Part shown: piece after piece, positions 35,272 to 44,226 of the stretch | Position numbering within the stretch: the first letter of the stretch is position 1 | Layout of the letters: every line of letters starts with the position of its first letter | Assembly (NCBI RefSeq): GCF_003002825.1 | Contig: NZ_PVTE01000002.1 | Location: 186,001 to 250,000 of the forward strand | Reading direction: 5' to 3' | DNA: 64,000 nucleotides | From: Spirosoma oryzae | Lineage (GTDB): Bacteria; Bacteroidota; Bacteroidia; Cytophagales; Spirosomataceae | The notes under the pieces: model-generated | Database searches by the model: none | Told to the model about the DNA's origin: nothing | What the model saw: the letters and a program-made list of their open reading frames with translations, nothing else | Made by a program: the position numbers and the translations under genes

Positions 35272-36933
35272 ATGACACCGCTAATTCTGTCTATCCTCGA
35301 CCGATTGCAAGGGCTGTTTCGATCGCTGGGCGCTGATTATCCGCAGATGCGGGCCATTGTGCAGGTCAAGCTGATGATGGACAATCGGCGTAACTATACG
35401 ACACTGGGTCGCTACGGTCAGCAGAAAAAAAACAACGATGCACCCGACAACACCTTTCTGAAGGTACTGGGCTTCTACGCTTTTTTCGGCGTCATTCTCG
35501 CGCTACAGTTGATGTTCCTGGAGCGGGAAAATCTGTTTCTGCCGCTTATTTTCCAGTTTTCCTACGTCATGATTCTCTGCGCCATGACGTTAATCTCCGA
35601 CTTTTCCTCAATCATCCTCGATTCGTCCGATAACCAGATCATTTTGCCCCGCCCCGTCAGCAGCCGTACCCTCTGGCTGGCGCGTATCACCCATATCTCG
35701 GTCTACCTATTCGCCATCTCGCTGGCCACAGGCTTGGGCAGTATTCTGATACTCGGCTATCGTTTCAGTCCCGTCGCGGGTTTATCGTTTCTGGTCCTGA
35801 GCGTACTATCAGCCATGCTGATGGTCTTCCTGACAAACCTGTTGTATCTCGGCCTGATGCAGCTTATCAGCGAAGAGAAGCTACGGGAGATTATCAACTA
35901 CGTTCAGATCCTGATGGCCATCGCTTTCTACGGAGGGTATCAGCTCATCCCACGGTTGATGACGCAGGCCAGCTTAGGCGAGACGATGGAGCGACAATGG
36001 TGGCACTATCTGGTACCGCCGATGTGGATGGCCGGTGCGGTCGAAAGCGTGTTGCTGTGGACGTTCGATACGGAACATCTGCTGTTCATTGCCCTGGCGA
36101 TTCTGATGCCGATAGGTGGGATCTGGTTTATGAGCCGGTTTATGACGGGGTCGTTTACCGAAAAACTAAGCGGCCTCGATCAGGAGAGTAAACCCACACC
36201 AGCAACAGCCGCCGTTGTGCAGCCCACTACCCTGCCCGACCAACTGGCAGGCTGGTTTACCAGCTCATCACTCGAACGGGCCTCCTTTGCCTTCGCCTGG
36301 CGGATCATGGGTCGCGACCGGAAGTTTAAGTTGAAAACCTATCCGCAGCTTGGCTTCGGGTTAGTGTATATCGTATTCATGTCGCTACGGGGTGGCACTT
36401 TTGACAACAGCGGTTTTGCCACGCTGTTCTCGCTTTACTTCGCCGGACTATATGGTATGGTTGCTCAGTACCAGCTATCGGCTTCCGACAGTTTCAAAGC
36501 GTCGTGGCTATACGGGGCAGCACCAATCCGGCAACCGGGCGAAATTCTATCGGGCTCACTAAAAGCGATCATCGTTAAACTGGTTACGCCTTTTTACCTG
36601 CTGGTAGCCGCTTTTCTGATTTGGCGCAACGGCACCGATCAGGTCAGCGACATCGTACTGGGCTATATTAGTACACTGGTTATGCTGCTGGTATCGGCCC
36701 TGTTCTCCGACCGGCGGATGCCTTTTTCTGTACCCGTCGACTCGGTCAACCGCAGCAATACAGGTCGAAGTTTTATCACGCTGATTGTGCTCAGCCTGAT
36801 TGGTGGTCTGCATTACGGACTGACGCTCGTCCCATACGGTGTCTGGGGCGGCATCGTACTTTCCCTAATAACGGTCTGGCTGCTAATGCGGCAGTACCAG
36901 CGCACGAGCTGGCATCAGATTGTGATGGCCTGA
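35272..36933 (+). CDS. ABC transporter permease, large membrane protein
   Basis: A 553-residue protein with a soluble N-terminus (about 60 residues) and then two blocks of hydrophobic helices, about 12 in total, separated by a soluble part near residues 290-340. It starts six bases after the ATPase stop, so the two form one exporter-like operon without a substrate-binding protein. The substrate is not inferable. This large permease type paired with a CcmA/NatA-like ATPase recurs in Bacteroidota. A hairpin follows the stop at once. Confidence 0.85.
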   Translation: MTPLILSILDRLQGLFRSLGADYPQMRAIVQVKLMMDNRRNYTTLGRYGQQKKNNDAPDNTFLKVLGFYAFFGVILALQLMFLERENLFLPLIFQFSYVMILCAMTLISDFSSIILDSSDNQIILPRPVSSRTLWLARITHISVYLFAISLATGLGSILILGYRFSPVAGLSFLVLSVLSAMLMVFLTNLLYLGLMQLISEEKLREIINYVQILMAIAFYGGYQLIPRLMTQASLGETMERQWWHYLVPPMWMAGAVESVLLWTFDTEHLLFIALAILMPIGGIWFMSRFMTGSFTEKLSGLDQESKPTPATAAVVQPTTLPDQLAGWFTSSSLERASFAFAWRIMGRDRKFKLKTYPQLGFGLVYIVFMSLRGGTFDNSGFATLFSLYFAGLYGMVAQYQLSASDSFKASWLYGAAPIRQPGEILSGSLKAIIVKLVTPFYLLVAAFLIWRNGTDQVSDIVLGYISTLVMLLVSALFSDRRMPFSVPVDSVNRSNTGRSFITLIVLSLIGGLHYGLTLVPYGVWGGIVLSLITVWLLMRQYQRTSWHQIVMA

Positions 36934-36987
36934 CCTTATCTCCGATAGTATCCCTGCCGCTTCGGCGGTCCGATGTCGGAGACAAGG
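36934..36987 (+). terminator. Hairpin after the ABC permease gene
   Basis: Outer arms CCTTATCTCCGA and TCGGAGACAAGG pair with one mismatch, and an inner CCGC-TTCG-GCGG tetraloop hairpin is nested inside. There is no T run after it, so factor-independent termination is uncertain. Confidence 0.5.
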
Positions 36988-37034
36988 CCAATATTAACAA
37001 TAAGATGGATTGTCGGCCTTTTCCATCTGTATTC

Positions 37035-37065
37035 TTGTCTTTCCCCCCCATACAGTCTACTTTTG
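37035..37065 (+). promoter_or_regulatory. Bacteroidota-type promoter of carB
   Basis: TTG at 37035-37037 and TACTTTTG at 37058-37065 are 20 bases apart. Predicted leader is about 100 bases to the carB ATG at 37171. Confidence 0.7.
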
Positions 37066-37170
37066 CAGGATTTTTAGCCACCCCTCAACGGGCTGAACGT
37101 CATTGTACTGTCGAATACAATCGTTTACGGTGCAGCGCTCGGCTGCGCCAGTTTGTTGTCCTGCTGAATA

Positions 37171-40047
37171 ATGCCAAAAAACACCAACATCCGCTCGGTT
37201 CTGATTATTGGTTCGGGTCCCATCGTAATCGGTCAGGCCTGTGAATTCGATTACGCCGGTTCGCAAGCTGCCCGGTCTATCCGCGACGAAGGCATTGAGG
37301 TGTCGCTCATCAACTCCAATCCAGCGACAATCATGACAGATCCCATCAATGCGGATCATGTCTACCTGAAACCGCTGGAGAAAAAGTCGATTGTCGAGAT
37401 TCTGGAAAAGCACCGGGAAATGGGTCGCCCCATCGATGCGGTCCTGCCAACAATGGGCGGTCAGACAGCACTGAATCTGGCTATCGACTGCGATAAAGCC
37501 GGTATCTGGACCAAGTACGGCGTACAAATCATCGGTGTCGACATCAAAGCGATCGAGACCACCGAAGACCGGGAGAAATTCCGGCTGCTCATGCTTCAGC
37601 TGGGTGCGGGTGTCTGCAAAGGCCGCACGGCCCGCTCGTTCCTCGAAGGCAAGGAAATTGCGCAGGAGATCGGCTTCCCGCTGGTTATCCGTCCGTCATT
37701 TACGCTCGGCGGTACGGGTGGCGGCTTCGTCAACACCCCCGAAGAGTTTGACAAGGCGCTGACTAACGGTCTCCACGCATCGCCGGTTCACGAAGTACTG
37801 GTCGAGCAAAGCGTAATGGGCTGGAAAGAGTATGAGCTGGAACTGCTGCGCGACAACAACGGTAACTTCGTGATTATCTGTTCGATCGAAAATTTCGATC
37901 CGATGGGTATTCATACCGGCGACTCGATCACGGTAGCACCGGCCATGACACTGCCCGACACGCTGTACCAGCAAATGCGGGATCTGGCGATTCGGGTGAT
38001 GGGTGGCATCGGGCAATTTGCGGGTGGCTGTAACATTCAGTTCTCCGTAAATCCGCAGACCGACGAGATCATCGTCATCGAAGTAAACCCACGGGTAAGC
38101 CGCTCATCGGCCCTGGCCTCGAAAGCGACGGGTTATCCGATCGCCAAGATTTCCGCCAAGATGGCCGTCGGTTACAACCTCGACGAGCTGATCAACCCCA
38201 TCACGGGCACGACCTCGGCCTTCTTCGAACCAGCCATCGACTACGTAATCGTGAAAGTACCGCGCTGGAACTTCGACAAGTTTCCCGGTGCCGATCGCTC
38301 ACTGGGTCTGCAAATGAAGTCGGTCGGCGAAGCGATGGGTATTGGCCGGAACTTCCAGGAGGCTCTACAGAAAGCCTGTCAGTCGCTGGAAATCCGGCGT
38401 AACGGTCTAGGTGCCGATGGTCGCGAACTAACCGACGTGGCTGCGCTGAAGCACAGCCTGGCACACCCAAGCTGGAATCGGATGTTCCACATCTACGACG
38501 CGTTCAAGGCAGGCATGTCGTTCCGCACGATTCAGCAGCTGACCAAAATCGACCCCTGGTTCCTGCACCAAATCGAGGAACTGATTCTGCTGGAACGCGA
38601 AATCGAGAAGTACGATCTCGACGATCTGCCACCTGAACTGCTGCGCACCGCCAAGCAGAAAGGGTATGCCGACCGGCAGCTGGCCCACCTGCTACAGGTA
38701 CGGGAAAGCAAGATTTACCAATACCGGCAGCAACATAACATTCGCCGGGTATTTAAGTGCGTCGACACCTGCGCGGCTGAGTTTGAAGCCCGTACGCCGT
38801 ACTATTACTCGACGTTCAACAATCAGTTACCGATCACGCAGGATCGTCCCGAACCGGTTTCGGAGCTGCCCGGTAACGAATCGATCCGGTCGAATCGGAA
38901 AAAGATCGTCGTGCTGGGTTCTGGTCCGAACCGCATTGGGCAGGGTATCGAGTTCGACTACTCCTGCGTCCACGGCGTCCTGGCTGCCAAGGAAGCGGGT
39001 TACGAGACGATCATGATCAACTGTAACCCGGAAACGGTATCGACCGACCCCGACATTGCCGACAAGCTGTATTTCGAGCCGGTGTTCTGGGAGCACGTTC
39101 ACGCCATCATCATGCACGAGCAGCCGGAGGGCGTTATCGTGCAGTTGGGCGGTCAGACGGCGCTAAAAATGGCCGAGAAACTGACCCGCTACGGTATCAA
39201 GATTATTGGTACAAGCTGGGAAGCACTCGATCTGGCCGAAGATCGGGGCCACTTCTCGGAGATGCTGCAAAAGCTCGACATTCCCTACCCGAAATTCGGT
39301 ACGGTACGCGAGTCGGAAGCGGCCATTGAACTGTCGCGTGAATTGGGCTTCCCGCTGTTGGTACGGCCTAGCTACGTACTGGGCGGACAGAACATGAAGA
39401 TCGTCATCAACGAGAACGAGCTGGAGCAGCACGTGATGAAGATCCTTCAGGACATTCCCGACAACAACATCCTGCTCGACCACTTCCTCGAAAATGCGAT
39501 CGAAGCCGAAGCCGACGCGATCTGTGACGGTGAAGACGTGTACATCATCGGCATCATGGAGCACATCGAGCCAGCGGGTATCCACTCCGGCGACTCGTAT
39601 GCGGTGCTGCCACCGTTCGACCTGAGCGAAAACGTACTTCAGCAGATTGAAGCGCATACGAAGAAGATTGCTGTCGCGCTGAAAACGGTCGGTCTGATCA
39701 ACATTCAGTTCGCAATCAAGGACGAGGTTGTCTACATCATCGAGGCTAACCCCCGTGCCAGCCGTACGGTACCGTTCATCTGTAAGGCTTACCAGGAACC
39801 TTATGTCAACTACGCCACGAAGGTGATGCTCGGCGACAAGAAGGTGAAGGACTTCAATTTCAAACCGGTAAAACGCGGTTATGCGATCAAGATTCCGGTG
39901 TTCTCGTTCAGCAAGTTTCCGAACGTCAACAAGGAGCTTGGCCCTGAGATGAAATCGACCGGAGAGGGTATCTATTTCATCGACGACCTAACTGACGATT
40001 TCTTCCAGAAGGTCTACGCCGAACGGAATCTGTATCTGAGCCGGTAG
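37171..40047 (+). CDS. carB: Carbamoyl-phosphate synthase large subunit, lacking the C-terminal allosteric domain
   Basis: A 958-residue protein with the two homologous CarB halves. The first starts VLIIGSGPIVIGQACEFDYAG and has an ATP-grasp fold (SFTLGGTGGGF). The second starts near residue 585 with VLGSGPNRIGQGIEFDYSC, followed by SYVLGGQNM. The protein ends soon after the second half, at EMKSTGEGIYFIDDLTDDF plus about 12 residues. E. coli CarB runs to 1073 residues, and the missing part is the MGS-like domain that binds UMP and ornithine. It makes carbamoyl phosphate for pyrimidines and arginine. carA is not adjacent. Strong promoter and terminator, single gene. Confidence 0.95.
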   Translation: MPKNTNIRSVLIIGSGPIVIGQACEFDYAGSQAARSIRDEGIEVSLINSNPATIMTDPINADHVYLKPLEKKSIVEILEKHREMGRPIDAVLPTMGGQTALNLAIDCDKAGIWTKYGVQIIGVDIKAIETTEDREKFRLLMLQLGAGVCKGRTARSFLEGKEIAQEIGFPLVIRPSFTLGGTGGGFVNTPEEFDKALTNGLHASPVHEVLVEQSVMGWKEYELELLRDNNGNFVIICSIENFDPMGIHTGDSITVAPAMTLPDTLYQQMRDLAIRVMGGIGQFAGGCNIQFSVNPQTDEIIVIEVNPRVSRSSALASKATGYPIAKISAKMAVGYNLDELINPITGTTSAFFEPAIDYVIVKVPRWNFDKFPGADRSLGLQMKSVGEAMGIGRNFQEALQKACQSLEIRRNGLGADGRELTDVAALKHSLAHPSWNRMFHIYDAFKAGMSFRTIQQLTKIDPWFLHQIEELILLEREIEKYDLDDLPPELLRTAKQKGYADRQLAHLLQVRESKIYQYRQQHNIRRVFKCVDTCAAEFEARTPYYYSTFNNQLPITQDRPEPVSELPGNESIRSNRKKIVVLGSGPNRIGQGIEFDYSCVHGVLAAKEAGYETIMINCNPETVSTDPDIADKLYFEPVFWEHVHAIIMHEQPEGVIVQLGGQTALKMAEKLTRYGIKIIGTSWEALDLAEDRGHFSEMLQKLDIPYPKFGTVRESEAAIELSRELGFPLLVRPSYVLGGQNMKIVINENELEQHVMKILQDIPDNNILLDHFLENAIEAEADAICDGEDVYIIGIMEHIEPAGIHSGDSYAVLPPFDLSENVLQQIEAHTKKIAVALKTVGLINIQFAIKDEVVYIIEANPRASRTVPFICKAYQEPYVNYATKVMLGDKKVKDFNFKPVKRGYAIKIPVFSFSKFPNVNKELGPEMKSTGEGIYFIDDLTDDFFQKVYAERNLYLSR

Positions 40048-40062
40048 CGCTTCAGGTATTTG

Positions 40063-40104
40063 TAACAAAGCCGCCACTCCATTTATAGAGTGGCGGCTTT
40101 GTTA
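40063..40104 (+). terminator. Intrinsic terminator of carB
   Basis: Seventeen-base arms starting TAACAAAGCCGCCACTC and closing with the exact complement, around an eight-base loop, 15 bases after the carB stop. Confidence 0.85.
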
Positions 40105-40139
40105 TTAAGAATTATTATTTTTGATAAAATAACCACGCT

Positions 40140-40340
40140 ATGGACGTCAACGGAAACGTATTAACGACTGACGAACGGAATACCCGTGTTGTTTCCTTCT
40201 TAAAACTTCGGATTGTCGAAAAGCGAAAGGCAGAGCGTCGTATGGTCGAGGACTATCGGACCAATAACGTTATTCAGGCTGCACTAACGGAATTGGATCG
40301 TCATAATGAAGAGCGAGGGACACCCATCATCCATTTATAG
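40140..40340 (+). CDS. Small hypothetical protein, first gene of an overlapping pair
   Basis: A 66-residue, highly charged, probably all-helical protein (ERNTRVVSFLKLRIVEKRKAERRMVEDY). I do not recognise it. It overlaps the next gene by 35 bases in a different frame, an arrangement common for antitoxin-toxin or other coupled small gene pairs. AT-rich sequence precedes the ATG, and the base composition looks lower in GC than the flanking carB. It could bind nucleic acid or the partner protein, but neither is shown. Confidence 0.6.
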   Translation: MDVNGNVLTTDERNTRVVSFLKLRIVEKRKAERRMVEDYRTNNVIQAALTELDRHNEERGTPIIHL

Positions 40341-40827
40341 TTACGTTTTTATTGACCAAGAGCCGGCGACTTATTTATTCAGAACAATAAATAGTATTGT
40401 CTACGAAGTACAGTTCAAGCCAACACCTTACCTCTTTGGCGAACACTCACCGTTTGCTGATAGTATAGTCGAACTGGTTCTAAAGGTTGTTGATGCTCCC
40501 ACTGGTGTACGCCCTCCACGCGACGCTGTCACCGCGCCAACAATAGCTGCAATTATCAACGATTTCTATGAGCGTAGCAGTCAGACAATTACCATCTACA
40601 TCTGTGATTCATCTGATAAACGTCAAAAAGCACGATGGACAACATTCAATCGATGGTACGACTATTTCAGTGCTCGTAATTATCAGCGGTTCGACCGAAC
40701 AGTTTTCGATAATGTAGAGGAAGTCACCTACTATTGCGCTGTAATAATTAGCGCCGAGAATCCACATCGACTATCCATTTTTGAAGCGTTCAATCGACTT
40801 TTAGATGGCTACAACGATCCAAAATAA
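40306..40827 (+). CDS. DUF6934-like protein of unknown function
   Basis: A 173-residue soluble protein without signal or membrane segments. The features YLFRTINSIVYEVQFKPTPYLF, TIAAIINDFYERSSQTITIYICDSSDKRQKARWTTFNRWYDYF and the C-terminal YYCAVIISAENPHR fit a family I know as DUF6934, common in Cytophagales and often preceded by a short helical protein gene, as here. The function is not known. It overlaps the upstream gene by 35 bases and ends next to a bidirectional terminator. The pairing, size and base composition suggest a mobile accessory module. That is inference. Confidence 0.7.
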   Translation: MKSEGHPSSIYSYVFIDQEPATYLFRTINSIVYEVQFKPTPYLFGEHSPFADSIVELVLKVVDAPTGVRPPRDAVTAPTIAAIINDFYERSSQTITIYICDSSDKRQKARWTTFNRWYDYFSARNYQRFDRTVFDNVEEVTYYCAVIISAENPHRLSIFEAFNRLLDGYNDPK

Positions 40828-40865
40828 AAACACCCCGCTACTCAACTGAATAGCGGGGTGTTTTT
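40826..40865. terminator. Bidirectional terminator between the DUF6934-like and DUF4394 genes
   Basis: AAAAACACCCCGCTA and TAGCGGGGTGTTTTT are exact complements around a 10-base loop, between two convergent genes. Confidence 0.9.
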
Positions 40866-40882
40866 ATAAGTGAACCGGCTTT

Positions 40883-42430
40883 CTAGAAACCTAATCCGAT
40901 GGCAAAACCACGGACGGATGGGTTGCCTGCTATCGGCTGACGCTCAGTCGATGCACCGGTTGCCAGATTGATCGTATACAAACGGGTAATCCCATCAAGG
41001 CGCAGTGCAGCATGGCCCACGTTCGAAGCACCGCCAATGTCGAAACCGTTACCGCCCTCAACTAGTCGATTCAGTCCGCCAACTAGTTCTACCGTACCAT
41101 TATTAGGTGGAATTTGCCGATACAGCAGCGCATACTCACGAGTGCTTAAATCGTACAATGTAGTCGAGGTTGCGCCGGGGAAGTTGTTTGTATAGGCAAC
41201 ACCTGTTACGTTCGGCTCGCCTGGATTCAAACGACCATCGACAATGACGGAGTTGTCGTTCGGGTTGTAACGCAGGTTCTGTCCGTCGTTACTCACGATA
41301 CGAATCCGGTCGACAGTGGGGTTAAAGTCAAAGCCTACATCCCCACGAACAGACGGCGTAATTGGTGCGCCAACGGCTGTAGCGGCCCCACTCGACATGT
41401 TGATCGTGTACACCCGGCTTGTGCTACCGATCGCGTACAGGGCTCCGTTTACCGGCCGCATGTCAATACCGTACAAAGTCTCGTTCGATTGCAGACCCGT
41501 AATTGGCTTGGTTGCGTGCGTAGCGCCCGTTTCCGGATTAATGTAGTGTAGCATGTTCATATCGTCTGCTACGTACGCAATTGGCTCTGTCGGAATAGCC
41601 AGCCCAATGATACTTTTGTCGCTGGGCAGGTTACCGATAAACTCGGCGCGACCGGAAGTCAGGTTGATTTCATAGAGCCCCTGTACACCATCGCTGATCA
41701 TCGTAGCGATGGCACTGCCATTAGGGGCGATATCAAAATTGCTTTGCCCGGCAATATTGACGCCGAGCGGACCAACCTCAACCAGTCCGCCATCGTTCGG
41801 TGGGACTTGTCGGTACAGCTTATCCGTTTCAGGATCGATATCATACAAGGTCGTGGTTGTCGCGCCCGAGCGGTTGTTGGTATAGGCAACTCCCGATATC
41901 GACGCCCCTGCAACACCATTGATTGGTCCATCGACAGTCATAACAGCGCCCGTTTCCGGATTCAGACGTAGATTCTGCCCCCGATTTGTGACGAGCCGGA
42001 TTCGGTCGACAGTGGGGTTGAAGTCGAAGCCAACGGCATCACCCATAACAGCCGACGCGAGTGGGCCTGTTCCAACCGGAGTGGCAGCACCCGTACGCAG
42101 GTTAATCGTATAGAGCCGGCTACCGCTACTGATGGCATACAACTGCCCCGTAGCGGGTCGGAAATCGATACCCGTTAGTCGTTCGTTGTTCATTACTCCT
42201 GTGATGGTAGTAATACCCTGACTAGCTGATGGGTTAGCCGTATTTAGTTTTAGTAGCTGGTTGTTGTCGTTCAGCACGTAGAACTCGAAATTAGCTGCGA
42301 GCCTGGCGTTTACGGCTGTCAGTGCCCCCTCAGGGTCAAGCAGTTGCCGGTCCCGACAGGCGTTCAGAGAGAGCAGTGAGCCAATGGCTAGTATTCCTGC
42401 CGAAAAGCGTAGTTGTTTCTTCGTAAACAT
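40883..42430 (-). CDS. DUF4394 lipoprotein with two tandem domains
   Basis: A 515-residue protein with a lipoprotein signal ending LLSLNAC (Cys 25). Two copies of an about 230-residue DUF4394 unit follow (roughly 45-280 and 283-515). Each repeats in order an LTGIDFRP or LYGIDMRP segment, YTIN with GAAT, GFDFNPTVDRIR, GQNLRxNP and GVAYTNN. The strand-rich repeats suggest a beta-propeller. Function is unknown, and a surface or periplasmic location is inferred from the lipid signal. Many members have one unit, so this one arose by internal duplication. It is monocistronic. Confidence 0.88.
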   Translation of the reverse strand: MFTKKQLRFSAGILAIGSLLSLNACRDRQLLDPEGALTAVNARLAANFEFYVLNDNNQLLKLNTANPSASQGITTITGVMNNERLTGIDFRPATGQLYAISSGSRLYTINLRTGAATPVGTGPLASAVMGDAVGFDFNPTVDRIRLVTNRGQNLRLNPETGAVMTVDGPINGVAGASISGVAYTNNRSGATTTTLYDIDPETDKLYRQVPPNDGGLVEVGPLGVNIAGQSNFDIAPNGSAIATMISDGVQGLYEINLTSGRAEFIGNLPSDKSIIGLAIPTEPIAYVADDMNMLHYINPETGATHATKPITGLQSNETLYGIDMRPVNGALYAIGSTSRVYTINMSSGAATAVGAPITPSVRGDVGFDFNPTVDRIRIVSNDGQNLRYNPNDNSVIVDGRLNPGEPNVTGVAYTNNFPGATSTTLYDLSTREYALLYRQIPPNNGTVELVGGLNRLVEGGNGFDIGGASNVGHAALRLDGITRLYTINLATGASTERQPIAGNPSVRGFAIGLGF

Positions 42431-42633
42431 ATTTTACAGCGTTAAGTAATGGTCACTGCCGGAAGCAGCAGTGCGATTCGCATTCCTATACGGCAGATCG
42501 CTACGGCTGGATTTGCCACCATTAAAAATTAGTTAAAACCCGATTGAGTGGTATCAATGGACAGCTCGTCTATGCAACTACACTGCGTACGAACTACGCT
42601 ATGTCGGGACTAATACACCTTAATCAGCATATC

Positions 42634-43452
42634 ATGCAAAACGAATCTGTTACGCTCAATAATGGGGTAAAAATGCCCTTGCTAGGCCTGGGCGTTTACG
42701 CACCTAGTCATAATAGTGAAGTACAGCAGGCCGTAGAATGGGCTCTGGAAGCAGGTTGCCGCCTGATCGATACGGCGTCGATCTATGGCAACGAAACAGA
42801 GGTAGCAGCAGCGGTTCAGGCAAGCGGTCTACCAACGACCGACGTGTTTATCACAACCAAAGTGTGGAATACAGACCAGGGGTACGACAGCACACTCCGC
42901 GCGTTCGACGATAGCGCTGGCAAACTCGGCCGTGACGTAGTCGATCTGTACCTGATTCATTGGCCGGTAAAACAACACCGGCACGATACCTGGCGCGCAT
43001 TGGAGCGGCTGTATACGGAGGGACGTGTACGGGCCATCGGCGTGTCGAATCACTACCCGAACCATTTAGACGAACTGCTTAACCAGGCTACGATAACGCC
43101 AGCCGTCAATCAAATTGAGTTGAGCCCGTATTGCTACCGACCTGACGTACTGGACTATTGCCGAAGTAAAGGCATTCAGGTGGAAGGTTATGCGCCCCTG
43201 GTTCGGGGTAAAAAACACGACGATCCACGCCTGGTCGCCATTGCCGAAGGTCATCAGAAGAGCACGTTTCAGGTGCTGATACGCTGGTCCATGCAACAGG
43301 GAGCAGTAACTATTCCAAAATCGATCCACCGCGAGCGGATACAGGCTAATTTCGACGTGTTCGATTTCGAACTTAATACCGATGAGACGGCAATGCTCAA
43401 TACATGCTACGACAACACACGCATCGCCGACGATCCTGATACAATCGATTAA
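42634..43452 (+). CDS. Aldo/keto reductase
   Basis: From ATG 42634 the protein has 272 residues, the usual AKR length. Longer in-frame starts (42601, 42544) would add a non-conserved leader. LNNGVKMPLLGLGVY opens the barrel. The catalytic tetrad is visible: Asp in LIDTASIY, Tyr in that motif, Lys in ITTKVWN and His in LIHWPVK. The C-terminal VTIPKSIHRERIQANFDVFDF binds the 2'-phosphate of NADPH. This is the AKR5/2,5-diketogluconate-reductase-like group, and the physiological substrate is open. It shares a bidirectional terminator with the convergent barrel gene. Confidence 0.93.
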   Translation: MQNESVTLNNGVKMPLLGLGVYAPSHNSEVQQAVEWALEAGCRLIDTASIYGNETEVAAAVQASGLPTTDVFITTKVWNTDQGYDSTLRAFDDSAGKLGRDVVDLYLIHWPVKQHRHDTWRALERLYTEGRVRAIGVSNHYPNHLDELLNQATITPAVNQIELSPYCYRPDVLDYCRSKGIQVEGYAPLVRGKKHDDPRLVAIAEGHQKSTFQVLIRWSMQQGAVTIPKSIHRERIQANFDVFDFELNTDETAMLNTCYDNTRIADDPDTID

Positions 43453-43455
43453 AAA

Positions 43456-43497
43456 CACAAACGGCCCGCCTGATTCGGTTCAGGCGGGCCGTTTGTG
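43456..43497. terminator. Bidirectional terminator
   Basis: Eighteen-base arms starting CACAAACGGCCCGCCTGA and their exact complement, around a six-base loop, between the convergent aldo/keto reductase and barrel genes. Confidence 0.85.
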
Positions 43498-43509
43498 CAA
43501 CAGACGCTG

Positions 43510-44199
43510 CTACCGCTGATACCGACTGCGGTATTCTGGGCCAACGCCAAAGCCATAGCCCAGCGTCAAGGTAAATGTTGAGTTGTGTACGTCGGCATTG
43601 CGATCGATCGTGATGTCGCTCAGCCCGTATCGGTACCGACCATCAATCAGGAAGCGCTGACGGGCACCCAGGCCAGGAAAATTGAGCTGGAACCCTGCCA
43701 TCAGTCCTAGATCGACCTTACGAAACGCATCTGTGTTTGTCAATGCTGGCAACTGAACGCCCGCTACTTGCTGTGGAGACCGTTCGCCTTTGAGCAGGAA
43801 CCCTACTGACGGCCCAAAGAACAGATTTGGCCGGAAATTACCGCTCGTTGTCAGAAAGTAGCGTAAGGCAACAGGCACTTCCAGGTACGAGACCCGCTGC
43901 TTGAATTCGACCTGCCGCTGACTACCGAATATGTTTTCAACTGCCGAATACTTCGCGCCCATTTGTGAGTACAGTGCATCGACGGAGATACCAAAGTGGT
44001 TTAACGAACTATACATTAGGAATGCACCCGCCGTTATCCCCGGACGGTATGTATACCCGTCGGCATCGCCTACGAAGCGGGACAGATTGGCTCCAACACG
44101 GGGGCCTGCGCTGAACCGTTGCTGTGCCGTCGCAACCGACAGGCCGATACCGAGCAGGATCAGCGTAACCCCCACGCGCGCGGTTTTCATGTAATTCAT
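43510..44199 (-). CDS. PorT-like outer-membrane beta-barrel protein
   Basis: A 229-residue protein with a signal peptide (about residues 1-26, ending SVATAQQ). Barrel motifs are FSAGPRVGANLSRF, SLNHFGISVDALYSQMGAKY, YLEVPVALRYFL and FLIDGRYRYGLSDI. It is a tandem paralogue of the next upstream gene (27 bases apart), sharing most of these motifs, and more distantly like the pair at 31.8-33.1 kb. No ligand is known. The two genes likely share a transcript. Its stop lies beside a bidirectional terminator. Confidence 0.87.
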   Translation of the reverse strand: MNYMKTARVGVTLILLGIGLSVATAQQRFSAGPRVGANLSRFVGDADGYTYRPGITAGAFLMYSSLNHFGISVDALYSQMGAKYSAVENIFGSQRQVEFKQRVSYLEVPVALRYFLTTSGNFRPNLFFGPSVGFLLKGERSPQQVAGVQLPALTNTDAFRKVDLGLMAGFQLNFPGLGARQRFLIDGRYRYGLSDITIDRNADVHNSTFTLTLGYGFGVGPEYRSRYQR

Positions 44200-44226
44200 C
44201 GAGAGTAGTGTTGTGAAAGCGTGGAA

